A DNA stretch of 64,000 bases from Choristoneura fumiferana (taxonomy: Eukaryota > Arthropoda > Insecta > Lepidoptera > Tortricidae): assembly GCF_025370935.1 (NCBI RefSeq), contig NC_133482.1, forward strand, positions 15,069,431 to 15,133,430. Direction: 5' to 3'. Position 1 is the first letter of the stretch, and each line of letters starts with the position of its first letter. The notes below the pieces were generated by a model. The model did no database searches and had not been told where the DNA came from. It saw only the letters and a list, made by a program, of their open reading frames with translations. Made by a program: the position numbers and the translations under genes. Shown piece after piece: positions 37,101 to 44,700 of the stretch.

Positions 37101-37345
37101 TATTTGTAAATTGAATTCAATTTCAGTTATTACAATTTAATTTAATTTTATACAGCACGGGCGCAGTGGTGACAGTATCGACCTCCGAAGAGATCGACGT
37201 GGTGGACTCTTCGGGCGTGGACGGCGGCGGTTGGCACCCCCAGCTGGCGCATCTGCCGCAGCTGCCGCACCCGCTGCGCCGCGTCCAGGTCAGTCCGCCG
37301 CCGCCGGTCGCCGTCGAGCTCGAAGTTGCCACCACTGACATGTGA
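28006..37345 (+). CDS. achi/vis: TGIF-type TALE homeobox gene (achintya/vismay-like), copy A, five exons, frameshifted
   Basis: Exons 28006-28199, 30206-30293, 33957-34211, 35346-35533 and 37156-37345 join in phase with GT/AG borders. The product is a DNA-binding repressor-type factor of the TGIF family: the homeodomain has the TALE loop (YNAYPSDAEK) and WFINARRR in helix 3, followed by the family's TISRRGRK end. After it come a Met/Gly repeat tail, an acidic Ser/Glu segment and a Pro-rich C-terminus ending VATTDM. In Drosophila the related pair acts in the nucleus and is needed in spermatogenesis. No exon with a start codon was found, so the N-terminus is missing. One extra C at 28112-28118 (seven C against six in copy B) shifts the frame before the homeodomain, so this copy cannot make the protein as written. 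Confidence 0.85.
28313..29383. mobile_element. 1.07-kb TIR insertion present only in copy A, intron 1
   Basis: The left end cacagtataaatatataagc is inverted at the right end (gcttatatatatatatactgtg), and the match continues ('taaagcagta' / 'tactgcttta'). CATTGC stands on both sides (28307-28312 and 29385-29390); copy B has that word once and no insertion (near 55410). The empty site proves insertion. Another MITE (28789-29215) is nested inside. No transposase found. Confidence 0.8.
28789..29215. mobile_element. ~430-bp MITE ('aatgagggctatcg' ends), nested, copy A intron 1
   Basis: Begins aatgagggctatcg and ends cgatagccctcatt, exact inverted ends of 14 bases. Non-coding interior with 'cactagatggcgcactg' and 'gcgcctctagtggcgaattc'. 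A near-identical element is in copy B at a different place (59497-59925, intron 2), and a truncated end is at 23575-23688. No clear target duplication is visible in this copy. Confidence 0.85.
29384..30205. other. Intron 1 of homeobox gene copy A, remainder
   Basis: Unique-looking intron DNA shared with copy B (from 55410). At 30103-30172 it holds a piece of an RTE-tail repeat ('tcatcagccggaagactta'). No exon is seen. Confidence 0.5.
30206..30293 (+). CDS. achi/vis: Homeobox gene copy A, exon 2 (homeodomain middle)
   Basis: An 88-base exon between tgttcaag and gtaatag. Its first base completes the Arg codon split with exon 1. It codes for 29 residues from WLYDHRYNAYPSDAEK to LTVLQ: helix 1 end, the three-residue TALE loop insertion (AYP) and helix 2. 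Identical in meaning to copy B exon 2 (56453-56540). Confidence 0.9.
30294..31106. other. Intron 2 start, copy A, AT-rich
   Basis: AT-rich intron with no recognised element up to the hairpin at 31107. Small indels separate it from copy B. Confidence 0.5.
31107..31167 (+). repeat. 61-nt near-perfect intronic hairpin (copy A)
   Basis: The arms taaataaaagcttgtgtg and cacacaagcttttattta pair exactly, and an inner agatc/gatct pair extends the stem to about 25 bp with a loop of a few bases. In copy B (57374-57434) the only visible change is in the loop. It could be a tiny palindromic MITE or a pre-miRNA-like transcript within the intron; sequence alone does not decide. Confidence 0.6.
31191..31288. 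mobile_element. Small mariner-like MITE (copy A)
   Basis: The left end (tatactcagcagcacaaaa) and right end (ttttttgccgctcagtata) are inverted. Copy B has the same element at about 57463-57549, and a 70-bp relative is at 49287-49356. No coding capacity. Confidence 0.6.
31425..31855 (+). mobile_element. 5'-truncated LINE tail inserted only in copy A
   Basis: Copy B reads straight from 'agaccaac' to 'actttatttgg' (near 57680), while copy A has 431 extra bases between these words, with AAC repeated on both sides (31422-31424 and 31856-31858). The insert carries the same LINE C-terminus and UTR as 12937-13346, ending in repeats of 'tttgac'. It is a retrotransposed, 5'-truncated copy, young because it is absent from the other copy. 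Confidence 0.9.
31859..32089 (-). mobile_element. tRNA-derived SINE, box B deleted (copy A)
   Basis: On the minus strand it starts cgaccggatggccgagtgg (box-A-like) and runs into an AT-rich body. Compared with copy B (57684-57949) the stretch around box B ('ggccgggaatcgaacccg') is partly deleted. It is a SINE, not a tRNA gene: it has no foldable cloverleaf and is followed by the SINE body. Confidence 0.8.
32090..33174. other. Intron 2, copy A, no element recognised
   Basis: Shared with copy B (57950-59040) at high identity. A frame at 32161-32349 is kept in both copies (58023-58211), but identity is no higher than in the surrounding DNA, so no exon is called. Confidence 0.5.
33175..33418 (+). 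repeat. Lepidopteran repeat with 'cccccgac' ends and CAGA microsatellite (copy A)
   Basis: Starts aacccccgacttttcac and ends gcgtcgggggtt, giving short inverted ends. The middle has 'aaaacggctgaaccgatttt' and a (CAGA/CACA)n run. This is a dispersed repeat I recognise from lepidopteran introns; class uncertain. The copy B counterpart is 59041-59278. Confidence 0.65.
33419..33956. other. Intron 2 end, copy A
   Basis: No element in copy A. In copy B the ~430-bp MITE is inserted in the matching place (empty site here near 33590-33605: 'aaattaattacattag'). Copy B also has 47 extra bases just after the previous repeat. Confidence 0.6.
33957..34211 (+). CDS. achi/vis: Homeobox gene copy A, exon 3 (recognition helix, Met/Gly tail)
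   Basis: The acceptor is ataccctcag ending at 33956; the donor is gat|gtgagt at 34212, phase 0. It codes for 85 residues: VCNWFINARRRILPEM (helix 3), REGHDPLHYTISRRGRKQ, then GAMGPMTM/GTMGG repeats and a short hydrophobic end. The homeodomain ends in the first third of the exon. Confidence 0.9.
34251..34546 (-). mobile_element. tRNA-derived SINE in intron 3 (copy A), complete
   Basis: On the minus strand it reads box A 'ccgtggtggcctagtgg', box B 'gggttcaaaccc' and the usual body, ending at 'ataggctggg'. In copy B (60562-60800) its head is deleted together with the left end of the next MITE. Confidence 0.85.
34565..34667. mobile_element. ~100-bp MITE in intron 3 (copy A)
   Basis: Starts aatgagagctaattgacag and ends ctgtcaattagccctcatt, inverted ends of about 19 bases with one mismatch. 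The end sequence resembles that of the 430-bp MITE family. In copy B only the right part remains (about 60803-60880). Confidence 0.75.
34668..35345. other. Intron 3, copy A, with palindromic MITE
   Basis: Contains short 'gacctgac' repeats at 34739-34767 and the MITE at 35037-35171. No exon seen before the acceptor at 35345. Confidence 0.5.
35037..35171. mobile_element. Palindromic MITE, TA-bounded (copy A)
   Basis: Starts tacagtcaccagcattaata and ends ttggtgctggtgactgta, with further inverted words inside (gcgtgcaaaaatatctga / tcagatatttatgcacgc). TA at each outer edge suggests a mariner-like insertion. Copy B: 61249-61383. Confidence 0.75.
35346..35533 (+). CDS. achi/vis: Homeobox gene copy A, exon 4 (acidic segment)
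   Basis: The acceptor is attctcag ending at 35345; the donor is ag|gtgagt at 35534, phase 2. It codes for 62 residues plus two bases, acidic and Ser-rich: YRSDGDELVEEGYSSISEEE and DPSVWQSVISCGPDD. This is a candidate cofactor-binding region, by inference only. Confidence 0.85.
35579..35890 (-). mobile_element. tRNA-derived SINE in intron 4 (copy A), complete with (GAT)n tail
   Basis: A full minus-strand copy: box A and box B near 35835-35890, the body, and an (ATC)n run at 35579-35594 as the tail. It lies 45 bases after exon 4. Copy B (61793-62030) has lost about 80 bases around box B. Confidence 0.85.
35891..36497. other. Intron 4, copy A, with diverged repeat DNA
   Basis: From about 36130 it resembles the Lep1-like repeat ('gatgaaatttggcaaagtg', 'ggctactttttatcccc'). 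No exon. Confidence 0.5.
36498..36904 (+). repeat. Lepidopteran 'agggttccgtac' repeat (copy A)
   Basis: Begins agggttccgtacgtcaaaag, has a (GTCT)n microsatellite at 36547-36570, and ends 'gcgagtccgactcgccc' 'ttggccggttttt'. The 113-codon frame at 36699-37040 is inside it and is rejected as a gene. Related copies: 62640-63051 (+) and 2922-3331 (-). Confidence 0.7.
37156..37345 (+). CDS. achi/vis: Homeobox gene copy A, exon 5 (C-terminus)
   Basis: The acceptor is ttatacag ending at 37155. The first base completes a Ser codon split with exon 4. It codes for 62 residues including STSEEIDVVDSSGVDGGG, a Leu/Pro/His segment and SPPPPVAVELEVATTDM, then TGA at 37343-37345. Synonymous changes separate it from copy B. 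Confidence 0.85.
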
Positions 37346-38092
37346 TCACAGCTGTCGTAGGCTAACGATACCAGGACCCTTTCTGTTTAGGACCGCGATG
37401 ATATGGCCACAATTTAAAAGAACTTCTTGAGATGAGCGCTTCTTTAAATTACAGTTTCATGAAATGACCGCTTCTTGACATGGCCAATGGGACACCTGAC
37501 ACCAATTGACCTAGTCCCAAACTAAGCAAAGCTTGATTGACTAATTGGTTTCCATCAGGTGACTCACTTGCTCGTTTTCCCCTATCATATAAAAAAACAC
37601 TTCTTTAGATGGTCATCTATATTTGATCAAACAATAGCGTAAATTAATAACTGAATTCGGGCCTGGTGCATCTAAATGTACCAGAAACAGCCAATTTGTA
37701 CATAAATGGTCGTTTCTAAAAATGGTGTTTAAGGAGTGGTCATTTCAATAAGCTGTCATTTTAAGAATCAGTCGTTGCAAGAAATGGTCATTTCTCATTG
37801 TGGTCACGGAAGGGTCACAACGACTGGCTGAGAGCCTGAGAAACGTTTGGCTATGTTTAAAGAAAGAATTATGACGACAATCACAAAGTTCGTGTACTAT
37901 GTACACTAACCTATTACTTACAAAACCTTGTACTTATAAATTAGGGTTCTAGTCATTACCGCTACCTCTAATTTCAAAATTAATTGTAAATTCTCATCGG
38001 TCCTTTTTTTCGAATGCAGGAACTTTCCCATACTTTTCTACCTAAGCAAGATCAGAGTTGTGTTTTCCAGAATAAACATAGGGTACTAATAC
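37346..38092 (+). other. Presumed 3' UTR and downstream repeat, copy A
   Basis: After the stop the 3' UTR should begin; its end is not visible, but AATAAA occurs at 38071-38076. A SINE-like core lies at 37482-37590 ('caccaattgacctagtccc' ... 'gtgactcacttgctcgttt'), shared in part with the SINE at 31859. Many 'atggtcatttc' words follow at 37600-37800. Confidence 0.4.
37482..37590. repeat. SINE-core fragment after the gene (copy A)
   Basis: 'ccaattgacctagtcccaaa' and 'ctaagcaaagcttg' are also found in the SINE bodies at 31859 and 57684; the trailing 'ccatcaggtgactcacttgc' recurs in reverse at 1785-1850. Copy B: about 63626-63735. Confidence 0.55.
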
Positions 38093-38345
38093 AGGTGATT
38101 CAGGAGACGTGAGCAGAATCAGCCCTACCGGATTCAGTTGAAGGCTACTACTTATATCGCACCAATATTTTGTGAGATTAACGTTCCTTTTTTTAAATGC
38201 GGAAAAAAAAGGATTAAATTATTTACAAAGTCCATGATCATTCTGCAATTAAGTGTGGGGTTTTACAGAAATGTGATTGTGAACGATCCATTATAAATAA
38301 CTAATGGTATAGGATTGGATCTGCTCACGTCCCCCGAATCACCCT
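38093..38345. mobile_element. TIR element, ~250 bp
   Basis: Starts aggtgattcaggagacgtga and ends tcacgtcccccgaatcaccct, inverted ends of about 28 bases with a few mismatches. AT-rich centre, no protein. Confidence 0.65.
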
Positions 38346-40692
38346 TTATATTTCGAGAACCACATCCCAAACCATAACTTACCTAGGTTTTACTTGTTAT
38401 GTTATCTTGAGTAGGTACTCGCCACGTTTTTTTTTTACCTTCATTGCAAATTAAATTTAAAAGTGGAGTACCCATACTTAAGCAGTTCACAGGTAAAAAG
38501 GAAGCCACTTGACTTCAAAGCTGACATTGAGATTAATAATCCGGTCAAAAGTGGACTTGATTAATTGTTTTTGTATGAATGTCTGTACTAACTCCCACGT
38601 CAAATACAGCATCGAAGGACGTCGGTGTTAAAACACTTTATTGGTAAGAGAATTAGATATAGATTAGCGTTATATTCCTTGTTTAGTGTAAGCTCTTGTA
38701 AAAGTTGTCGTAGATTGTTATAAATAAATTATTTTACACTGATACTTCTTTTTTTTGACAATGGGTGTTTTAATGCCGGCATCACCTGAGTTAAGAGTTA
38801 GTTCCGATATACATTTGACATTTAATTGAGTTTTAATTTCGATATGACAATTAGTGTATATCTTGAAGCCCGTAAGCTATAAAAATTTTGTATTTTGCGT
38901 AATCAACTTTATTTTGCGTATTCGGGCAGAGGTTAAATGGGGGGTCGTTACTTCAGGTGGTGCCGGCTGAAAGAGAGGGGGAGCGTGACAAATTCAAGTG
39001 TCTCTATCTCCTCGTGGAGACAGCCGTCGCCGTGCGCCAGAGGGAGAAGGAGCAAGAGGACCTCGCTGGTTAAAACAGCCTGTTACTGGCGGGTTCCATG
39101 GGTGGTACAAGGGCTGGATACTGCATTGACATGTGCCATATATGGTACACGTTTAGTATCTGGAATAATTAGCAGCTTACTTCTTTAAACTAGGTTTTTG
39201 AGTGTAGCATGGATAAGTGAGTAAATTAGTTTCATATTTAGGTAAGACGTACGTTAGTATAAGAAATAATGTTAATGCAAGTGTAACCTTTTAGTTGATA
39301 AATAAAAGTTTATAAAGTTTAGTTACTTGAACTTTTCACTTTACTCTGCTGAGTCTGCTTGCGTACGCATTTATGCACCCCTTCTTATTACACTAGCGTT
39401 TTTAAGTCCACTTGCAAGTTTTTTAATCTAGGTTTATGTGGTCTTAAGTCCTGTCAGATCCATACAAGAACTGTCAGTTTAAGCCTTAAATCGAGATTTA
39501 AAAAAGCCTTCAAGACGTCCTTAGAAAGATTGAGAGGGGTGATGGGACCCATATTGGGGGCACCCGGACAGGGAAGGTGTAAGGGCCTTCGCTACCTGGC
39601 GCGAGTGCACTGTGTGAGTGCACGCCTGCAGGCGCGGGTGCAGGTACAACCCATCGCACGTGATAAGCGCAGTTAGTACTGCTCATACTATTTTTCAACA
39701 GGTGTCCACACGCTCCGTGCAAACCGCGTAGCTTCGGCGATTAACCCTTTCAGCCCGGCTGAAGTTTTTTTTATACATGAAACTGACCGTGATTGCTTTG
39801 GGCTTATAACTTCTAAATTGCATTTTACCTTTTTATCAATATTCCCAGACCTCAAAACTTCTTGGTCTCAAAATACCTAAATTGCAGAATGCCTAATTTT
39901 GTTTTCTTATAACACCGGAATCTTAATATGGCTGAATTTCAAAATACCTTAGTCTCACCTTAACTTCGAAATCACTTTCATGGCAAAACAACATATGCTT
40001 AAATTAAACCAACCAAAAGTTAAAATACCTAAATTTTTATGTTGAACAGGAACTAAGTATATAATATATAACTAAAAGTCAATAATCAACATTAAATTTT
40101 GTCATAAATCCACGTGAAAAAAAATTAGGCATTTTGCCTTTTGGGTGTTTTCGGTTTGAGTAAATACATTCAAATGAATGAATTGTGCATTTCAATCTTT
40201 AGGTATTTAGAGAATATGACATTTTAAATCAGTCGTAATGCATTTTGTTCATTTTAATAAGAGACAATTTGACATTTTAGGTATTTTGGGGTATTAGTGA
40301 GGTATTGTGGTTTTACGCCCAAAGCGCTCAATCTGCTTCATTATGCTTTATTTTCCTTGTCGGGGAAAAAAAAACTCGTAGGTATGTACTTGTAATGCAC
40401 CACTTCTAATTACACTAGCGTTTATACTCGTAGAAAGGTAATCCGATGGATGACGAGATGATCTAAAAGCTTCATGACCCCACATTAAGGTGTTAAAACA
40501 GTAACTAGCGATTTACGCAACAAACCAATATCGCATCCAACCAAAGAGGTACTGTAAACGTACGAGCGCTCGTCTCTGGCCCAATAGTTGGCATCTTTAA
40601 TCTATGGTCATTAGCAATAGAGATGACAGCAGGGTGTCGTCTATTGGGCATTCGTGTCGAGCACTCGTGCGCTTACCTTACTTATCTGTTAA
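38346..40692. other. Intergenic DNA, no gene
   Basis: Frames at 38937-39188 and 39359-39676 show no known domain. Bases 39402-39520 are the inverted counterpart of the repeat at 24840-24930 ('taagtcctgtcagatccat'). From 39840 to 40310 'aaaatacct' words recur without strict period. Nothing else is supported. Confidence 0.4.
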
Positions 40693-41098
40693 AGGTGCGG
40701 CCAAACTGCTGCTTTAAAAACGGTGACGGCACGTAATCGCAGTGACGCATCGTATGGGCATCATTTTTATCGCGTGCTCTCCACACCGCTGCTTAAAATA
40801 CGGTGAGGGAATCGCAGTGACGTGCTGTAAACGTCAGCTGGGCTACTACGAAACTCAAAACTCGAAGTTCGTATCGTACCGTCCCTCTCGCTCTCGTATT
40901 AAATAGTATGTGTCAGAGGGACCGCACGACACGAACTTCGAGTTTACCGAACAAAAGTCTTGTCGTTTACGGCCCGTCACTGCGATTCCGCACCGTTTGC
41001 GTATTTTAAGCAGCGGTGTGGAAAGCATGCAAAAAATGCGGTGCGTCACTGCGATTCCGTGCCGTCACCGTTTTTTAAGCAGCGGTTTGGTCGCACCT
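40693..41098. mobile_element. Foldback MITE with TAA duplication, containing a nested MITE
   Basis: Starts aggtgcggccaaactgctg and ends cagcggtttggtcgcacct; arms of about 140 bases repeat 'cgcagtgacg' and 'cgtcactgcg' words. TAA flanks at 40690-40692 and 41099-41101 fit a Harbinger-type insertion. A palindromic MITE occupies its centre. Confidence 0.8.
40845..40945. mobile_element. Palindromic MITE ('gaaactcgaagttcg' family), third copy, nested
   Basis: Arms cgaaactcaaaactcgaagt and cgacacgaacttcgagttt around 'ctctcgctctcg'. The right arm is cut short compared with 5191-5317. It sits in the middle of the 40693-41098 element. Confidence 0.7.
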
Positions 41099-41101
41099 TA
41101 A

Positions 41102-41520
41102 TGACATCGGAAATAAAAGTGCAACGAAAAACGAATGACAGGTAGATACAGTATCAATCAATAAGTAACGCCTCTTTCCGAGTCGGTTAAAAGCAACTTT
41201 CCCGTCCCGCAAAAGACAGCCAAGTTCCCGCGTCACCGGCCCTCTATTAGTCCACTCCGCTCCACCTGCACCAAGTCGCCGCTCACATTAATCTTCTTTT
41301 CTTGTCGGGGAAAAAACAACTTGGCCGCGTGAAGTTTTGCGTTTGGGGCAAAGTGTGGGTTATTGGAGTTTTAAATTTAGAAAGCGATTTTATTTCACTT
41401 GGATTATTCGCAGTAGTTCCATTGGCTGTTCCTTTTAAGGAACTACTGCGTTTTTTGCGAACAGCCAGTTATTATTATCTCCGATGAGTCGTGAGCGACA
41501 TTGCTGACTTAAACAGGTGC
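41102..41520. other. Intergenic DNA, no gene
   Basis: GC-richer than its surroundings near 41200-41290, but I see no promoter motif or exon that I can defend. A short inverted pair (gcagtagttcc / ggaactactgc) lies near 41410-41450. Confidence 0.35.
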
Positions 41521-41575
41521 CACTGACGCACATGTGCGTTCAAGATGTATGTATAATTATGACAGCGGCACTGGG
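41521..41575. repeat. Left half of a MITE split by the BEL/Pao element
   Basis: 'cactgacgcacatgtgcg' here pairs in inverted form with 'cgcatttatgcgtcggttg' at 47764-47782 beyond the retrotransposon. An uninterrupted relative at 48023-48093 contains the same 'ggcactgggcgaagttccg' crossing the insertion point. Confidence 0.75.
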
Positions 41576-41777
41576 TGTTGGAACAACAATAAGAACTCTT
41601 TGATACAGTAGAAAGTTGTTTAATTGAAGATTTGTTGCTAGTTTTACATAAATTTTTAATGTATGATGCGCTTCATCTCCTGTCAGTTGTCGCAAGTGAC
41701 GTCTCGCCGCGCGCGCCATCGAGAGCTCCCCTCTCCGCCCCACCGCCTGCCTGCGTCGTCTTAGGGATGCGGTAACA
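41576..41777 (-). repeat. 3' LTR of the BEL/Pao element
   Basis: 202 bp; on the minus strand starts tgttaccgcatccc and ends gttgttccaaca. Same as the other LTR except for three extra bases (aga) near 41592. The pol frame runs into it and stops at 41673. Confidence 0.9.
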
Positions 41778-44700
41778 ATTTCCCCCCCCTCGAACATCCT
41801 GGATTTCGAGGTTCTGATCAGGAAGCAGTGGACAAAGATTGCTAATAGCCCGACGAATAGTTCCTTTGTGGGTCTTGACATCAGCCACTCTCGCTATTCC
41901 GTCTGTTCCGGGATAAACTTCTGATATACGGCCCATGTGCCACTTTAATGGAGGCGCCGTATGATCCTTGACGACCACCATATCTCCAACCATCAACTCA
42001 GCTTGATTGACCCTCCATTTAGTGCGTTGTTGTAACTCCGTCAAATATTCCCTGCTCCAGCGATTCCAAAATTGTTGGCGGAACTTCTCCAAGACCTTAT
42101 ATCGTGACAGTCGATTTTGCTTCACATCCAGTAGCGTGGGTGATGGGAGCGACGTCAGTGATCTGCCAACAAGGAAGTGCCCTGGGGTAAGGGGATCTAG
42201 GTCATTGGGGTCGGACGAGAGAGGAGTTATAGGTCTGGAATTTAGGATCGCTTCAACTTGCGAAAATAGTGTCGATAACTCCTCGAACGTCATATGAGTA
42301 TTACCTAAAATGCGGGTAATATGAAATTTTGCTGATTTTATACCGGCCTCGGCCAGCCCATTAAAATTTGGAGAGTAAGCTGGAGAGAACAAAAATCTGA
42401 TACCTTCGTTGGTTGCATTACTCTGAACGCTGTCCTTGCATTGCTCTAACAACCTACCTATTTCATTGCTTGCTCCGACGAAATTAGAGCCGTTGTCACA
42501 ATATAAGATAGAGGGTTTCCCTCTGCGAGATATAAAACGACGTAGACATAAAATGAAGACTTCAGATGAAAGATCACTAGCAACTTCAAGGTGTAAAGCC
42601 TTGGTAGAGAGGCATACAAACAAGCAAAGGTAGGCCTTAGTGATCTTACAACCGCGTCCTTTACGATCTGTGATGTAAAACGGCCCTGCAAAATCGGTTG
42701 CCGTGACTTCAAATGGAAGATTCGGAGTAACTCTCAAAACTGGAAGGTTTCCCATAATTGGTTGGAGTGTTTTAGCTTTCATTAATCTACAGATTTTACA
42801 ATTGTTTACGGTGCTTCTTGCCAATATTCTGCTCTTAATGGGCCAAATTCTGTCTCTGATAGAGCTCAATAACAATTGAGGTCCACAATGCAACAGACGT
42901 ATATGTTCATGAACAAACAGAAGTTTCGTCAAATAATGTTTAGAATCTAGCAGTAATGGATGTTTTTTTGTATATCTTTCCGAAGACTGTTGTAGACGAC
43001 CACCTACGCGCAACAATCCGTTCTCGTCTATAAAGGGAGTAAGAGAAAGAATATTGGATTTTGACGGTAAGTTTTTTCCTTGATTTAATAGTTTAAGATC
43101 TTCAGAAAAGGTTTCTTGTTGAGCTTGTTTTATCAAGAGGGTTTGAGATGATTCGAGTTCACTCAATGTTAATTGTCCTGTGAGTCTGTTGTTAGAGTGC
43201 CTGACATTGTGAAGAAACCTTAAAACATAAGCATAGACACGTTGAATTGTGCTGTACTTAGAATAGCGTTCAAATTGTACTAATGTTATTTTATTTTCAC
43301 CAGAACCAACAAAGCCATTCGTAGTATTTGATAAATTAGTGGCAGTGGGTTGGACAATGGATCCGGGATTTGAATCGGTAATGGTAAGCGTAGCTGTAGA
43401 ATTTAGTTGCATGTTAGTTGTAGTCTTAGAATCATTTAGTATGTAAGCTTTTATTTCAGGTAATTCGAGTTTAGATTGGTTTCTCTTAGGCCAGCATGAA
43501 ACATCATTTTTTAGAAAGGAAGGGCCCTGCCACCACATGGAGGCATTACGTAACAGATGTGGTTCTATACCCCTTGATGCTAAATCGGCAGGGTTTAACT
43601 CCCCTGGAATGTGTTTCCAAGATTTCAGAAAGGAAGATTCCAAAATCTCTCCTATTCTGTTAGACACAAATGTTTTTAAATTTCGTGGTTCAGTATCAAG
43701 CCAACCCAGTACGATCGTGGAATCAGTCCAATGAACCCGCCTCTCTATTTTGCAACGAAGGGAATTAACGACCTTTACAGTCAAACGAACAGATAACAAC
43801 GCACCCAACAGTTCAAGCCTGGGAATCGTAGTAGGTTTTAATGGTGCTACCTTCGTCTTAGCACATAAAAGACGCGTTGAAACCTCACCGCTTTCGTCAA
43901 TCGATCTTAAATAGACGCAAGCTGCATAGGCGTCTTGAGATGCATCAGAAAATGAATGAAGTTCAATAGATCGCACGTTTTTACTTAAGACGCACCTTGG
44001 AATTTCGATAGTCTCGAGGTGACTTAAATTCTCGATGAAATCGAGCCATCTCCTTTCCAAATCATTTGGAATAGGATCATCCCAGTCAAGTTTAGATGAC
44101 CACAACCTCTGCAATAGAATTTTTGGAATTATAGTGCATGCGCTCAATAAACCAAGGGGGTCAAATATTTTAGCAGAGTTTGCTAGAATGCTACGTTTGG
44201 TTGCGGGTAATGAATCTCCCAACTGTACGGCAAATTGTAAGAAATCTGATGACGGTTGCCATTTCAGACCTAAAACACTCGAGCTAGCATCAAACGCCTT
44301 TGATCGGTTGGAGCTTAAATTGGTTTCAAATATCGAAGGTGCATTTGTGCGATATTTCCGAAGAGGGAAACAAGCCGAATTAAGAGTTTGAGTAATACCG
44401 TGACAAATGTAACGAAGTTCTTCCTTGGAATCGGCCCCACAAAGCAGGTCGTCCATATAAAAGTCGTGTTTTATTATTGATGCAATTTTTGGGTCTGAAC
44501 ATTCCTTTGATAATTGTAATAGACAACGCGTACTTAAAAAGGGGGCGGAAGCAGTGCCATATGTCACAGTATTTAGTTGCAGAACTTTGATTGGCTGATC
44601 TTCTGCAGGTTGCCAGAGAATTAATTGTAAATGCCTTTGACTTGGATCGATTAAGATTTGCCTGTACATTTTTTCAATGTCTGCAGTTAATGCATACTGA

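Larger units (their letters stand above)
24092..37863 (+). repeat. Large duplicated unit, copy A (13.8 kb)
   Basis: This whole stretch is colinear and nearly identical with 51219-64000. Shared landmarks in order: MITE 24088, TIR element 25261, SINE 27091, homeobox exons 1-5, hairpin 31107, tRNA-SINE 31859, repeats 33175 and 36498, SINEs 34251 and 35579. The copies differ by point changes, small indels and about six larger indels that mostly coincide with element insertions or deletions. Copy B ends at the window edge, so the true right boundary is unknown. Confidence 0.95.

Noticed and set aside
41540..41881. Minus-strand frame through the BEL/Pao 3' LTR
   Set aside because: Shadow of the LTR and pol end in another frame; no domain.
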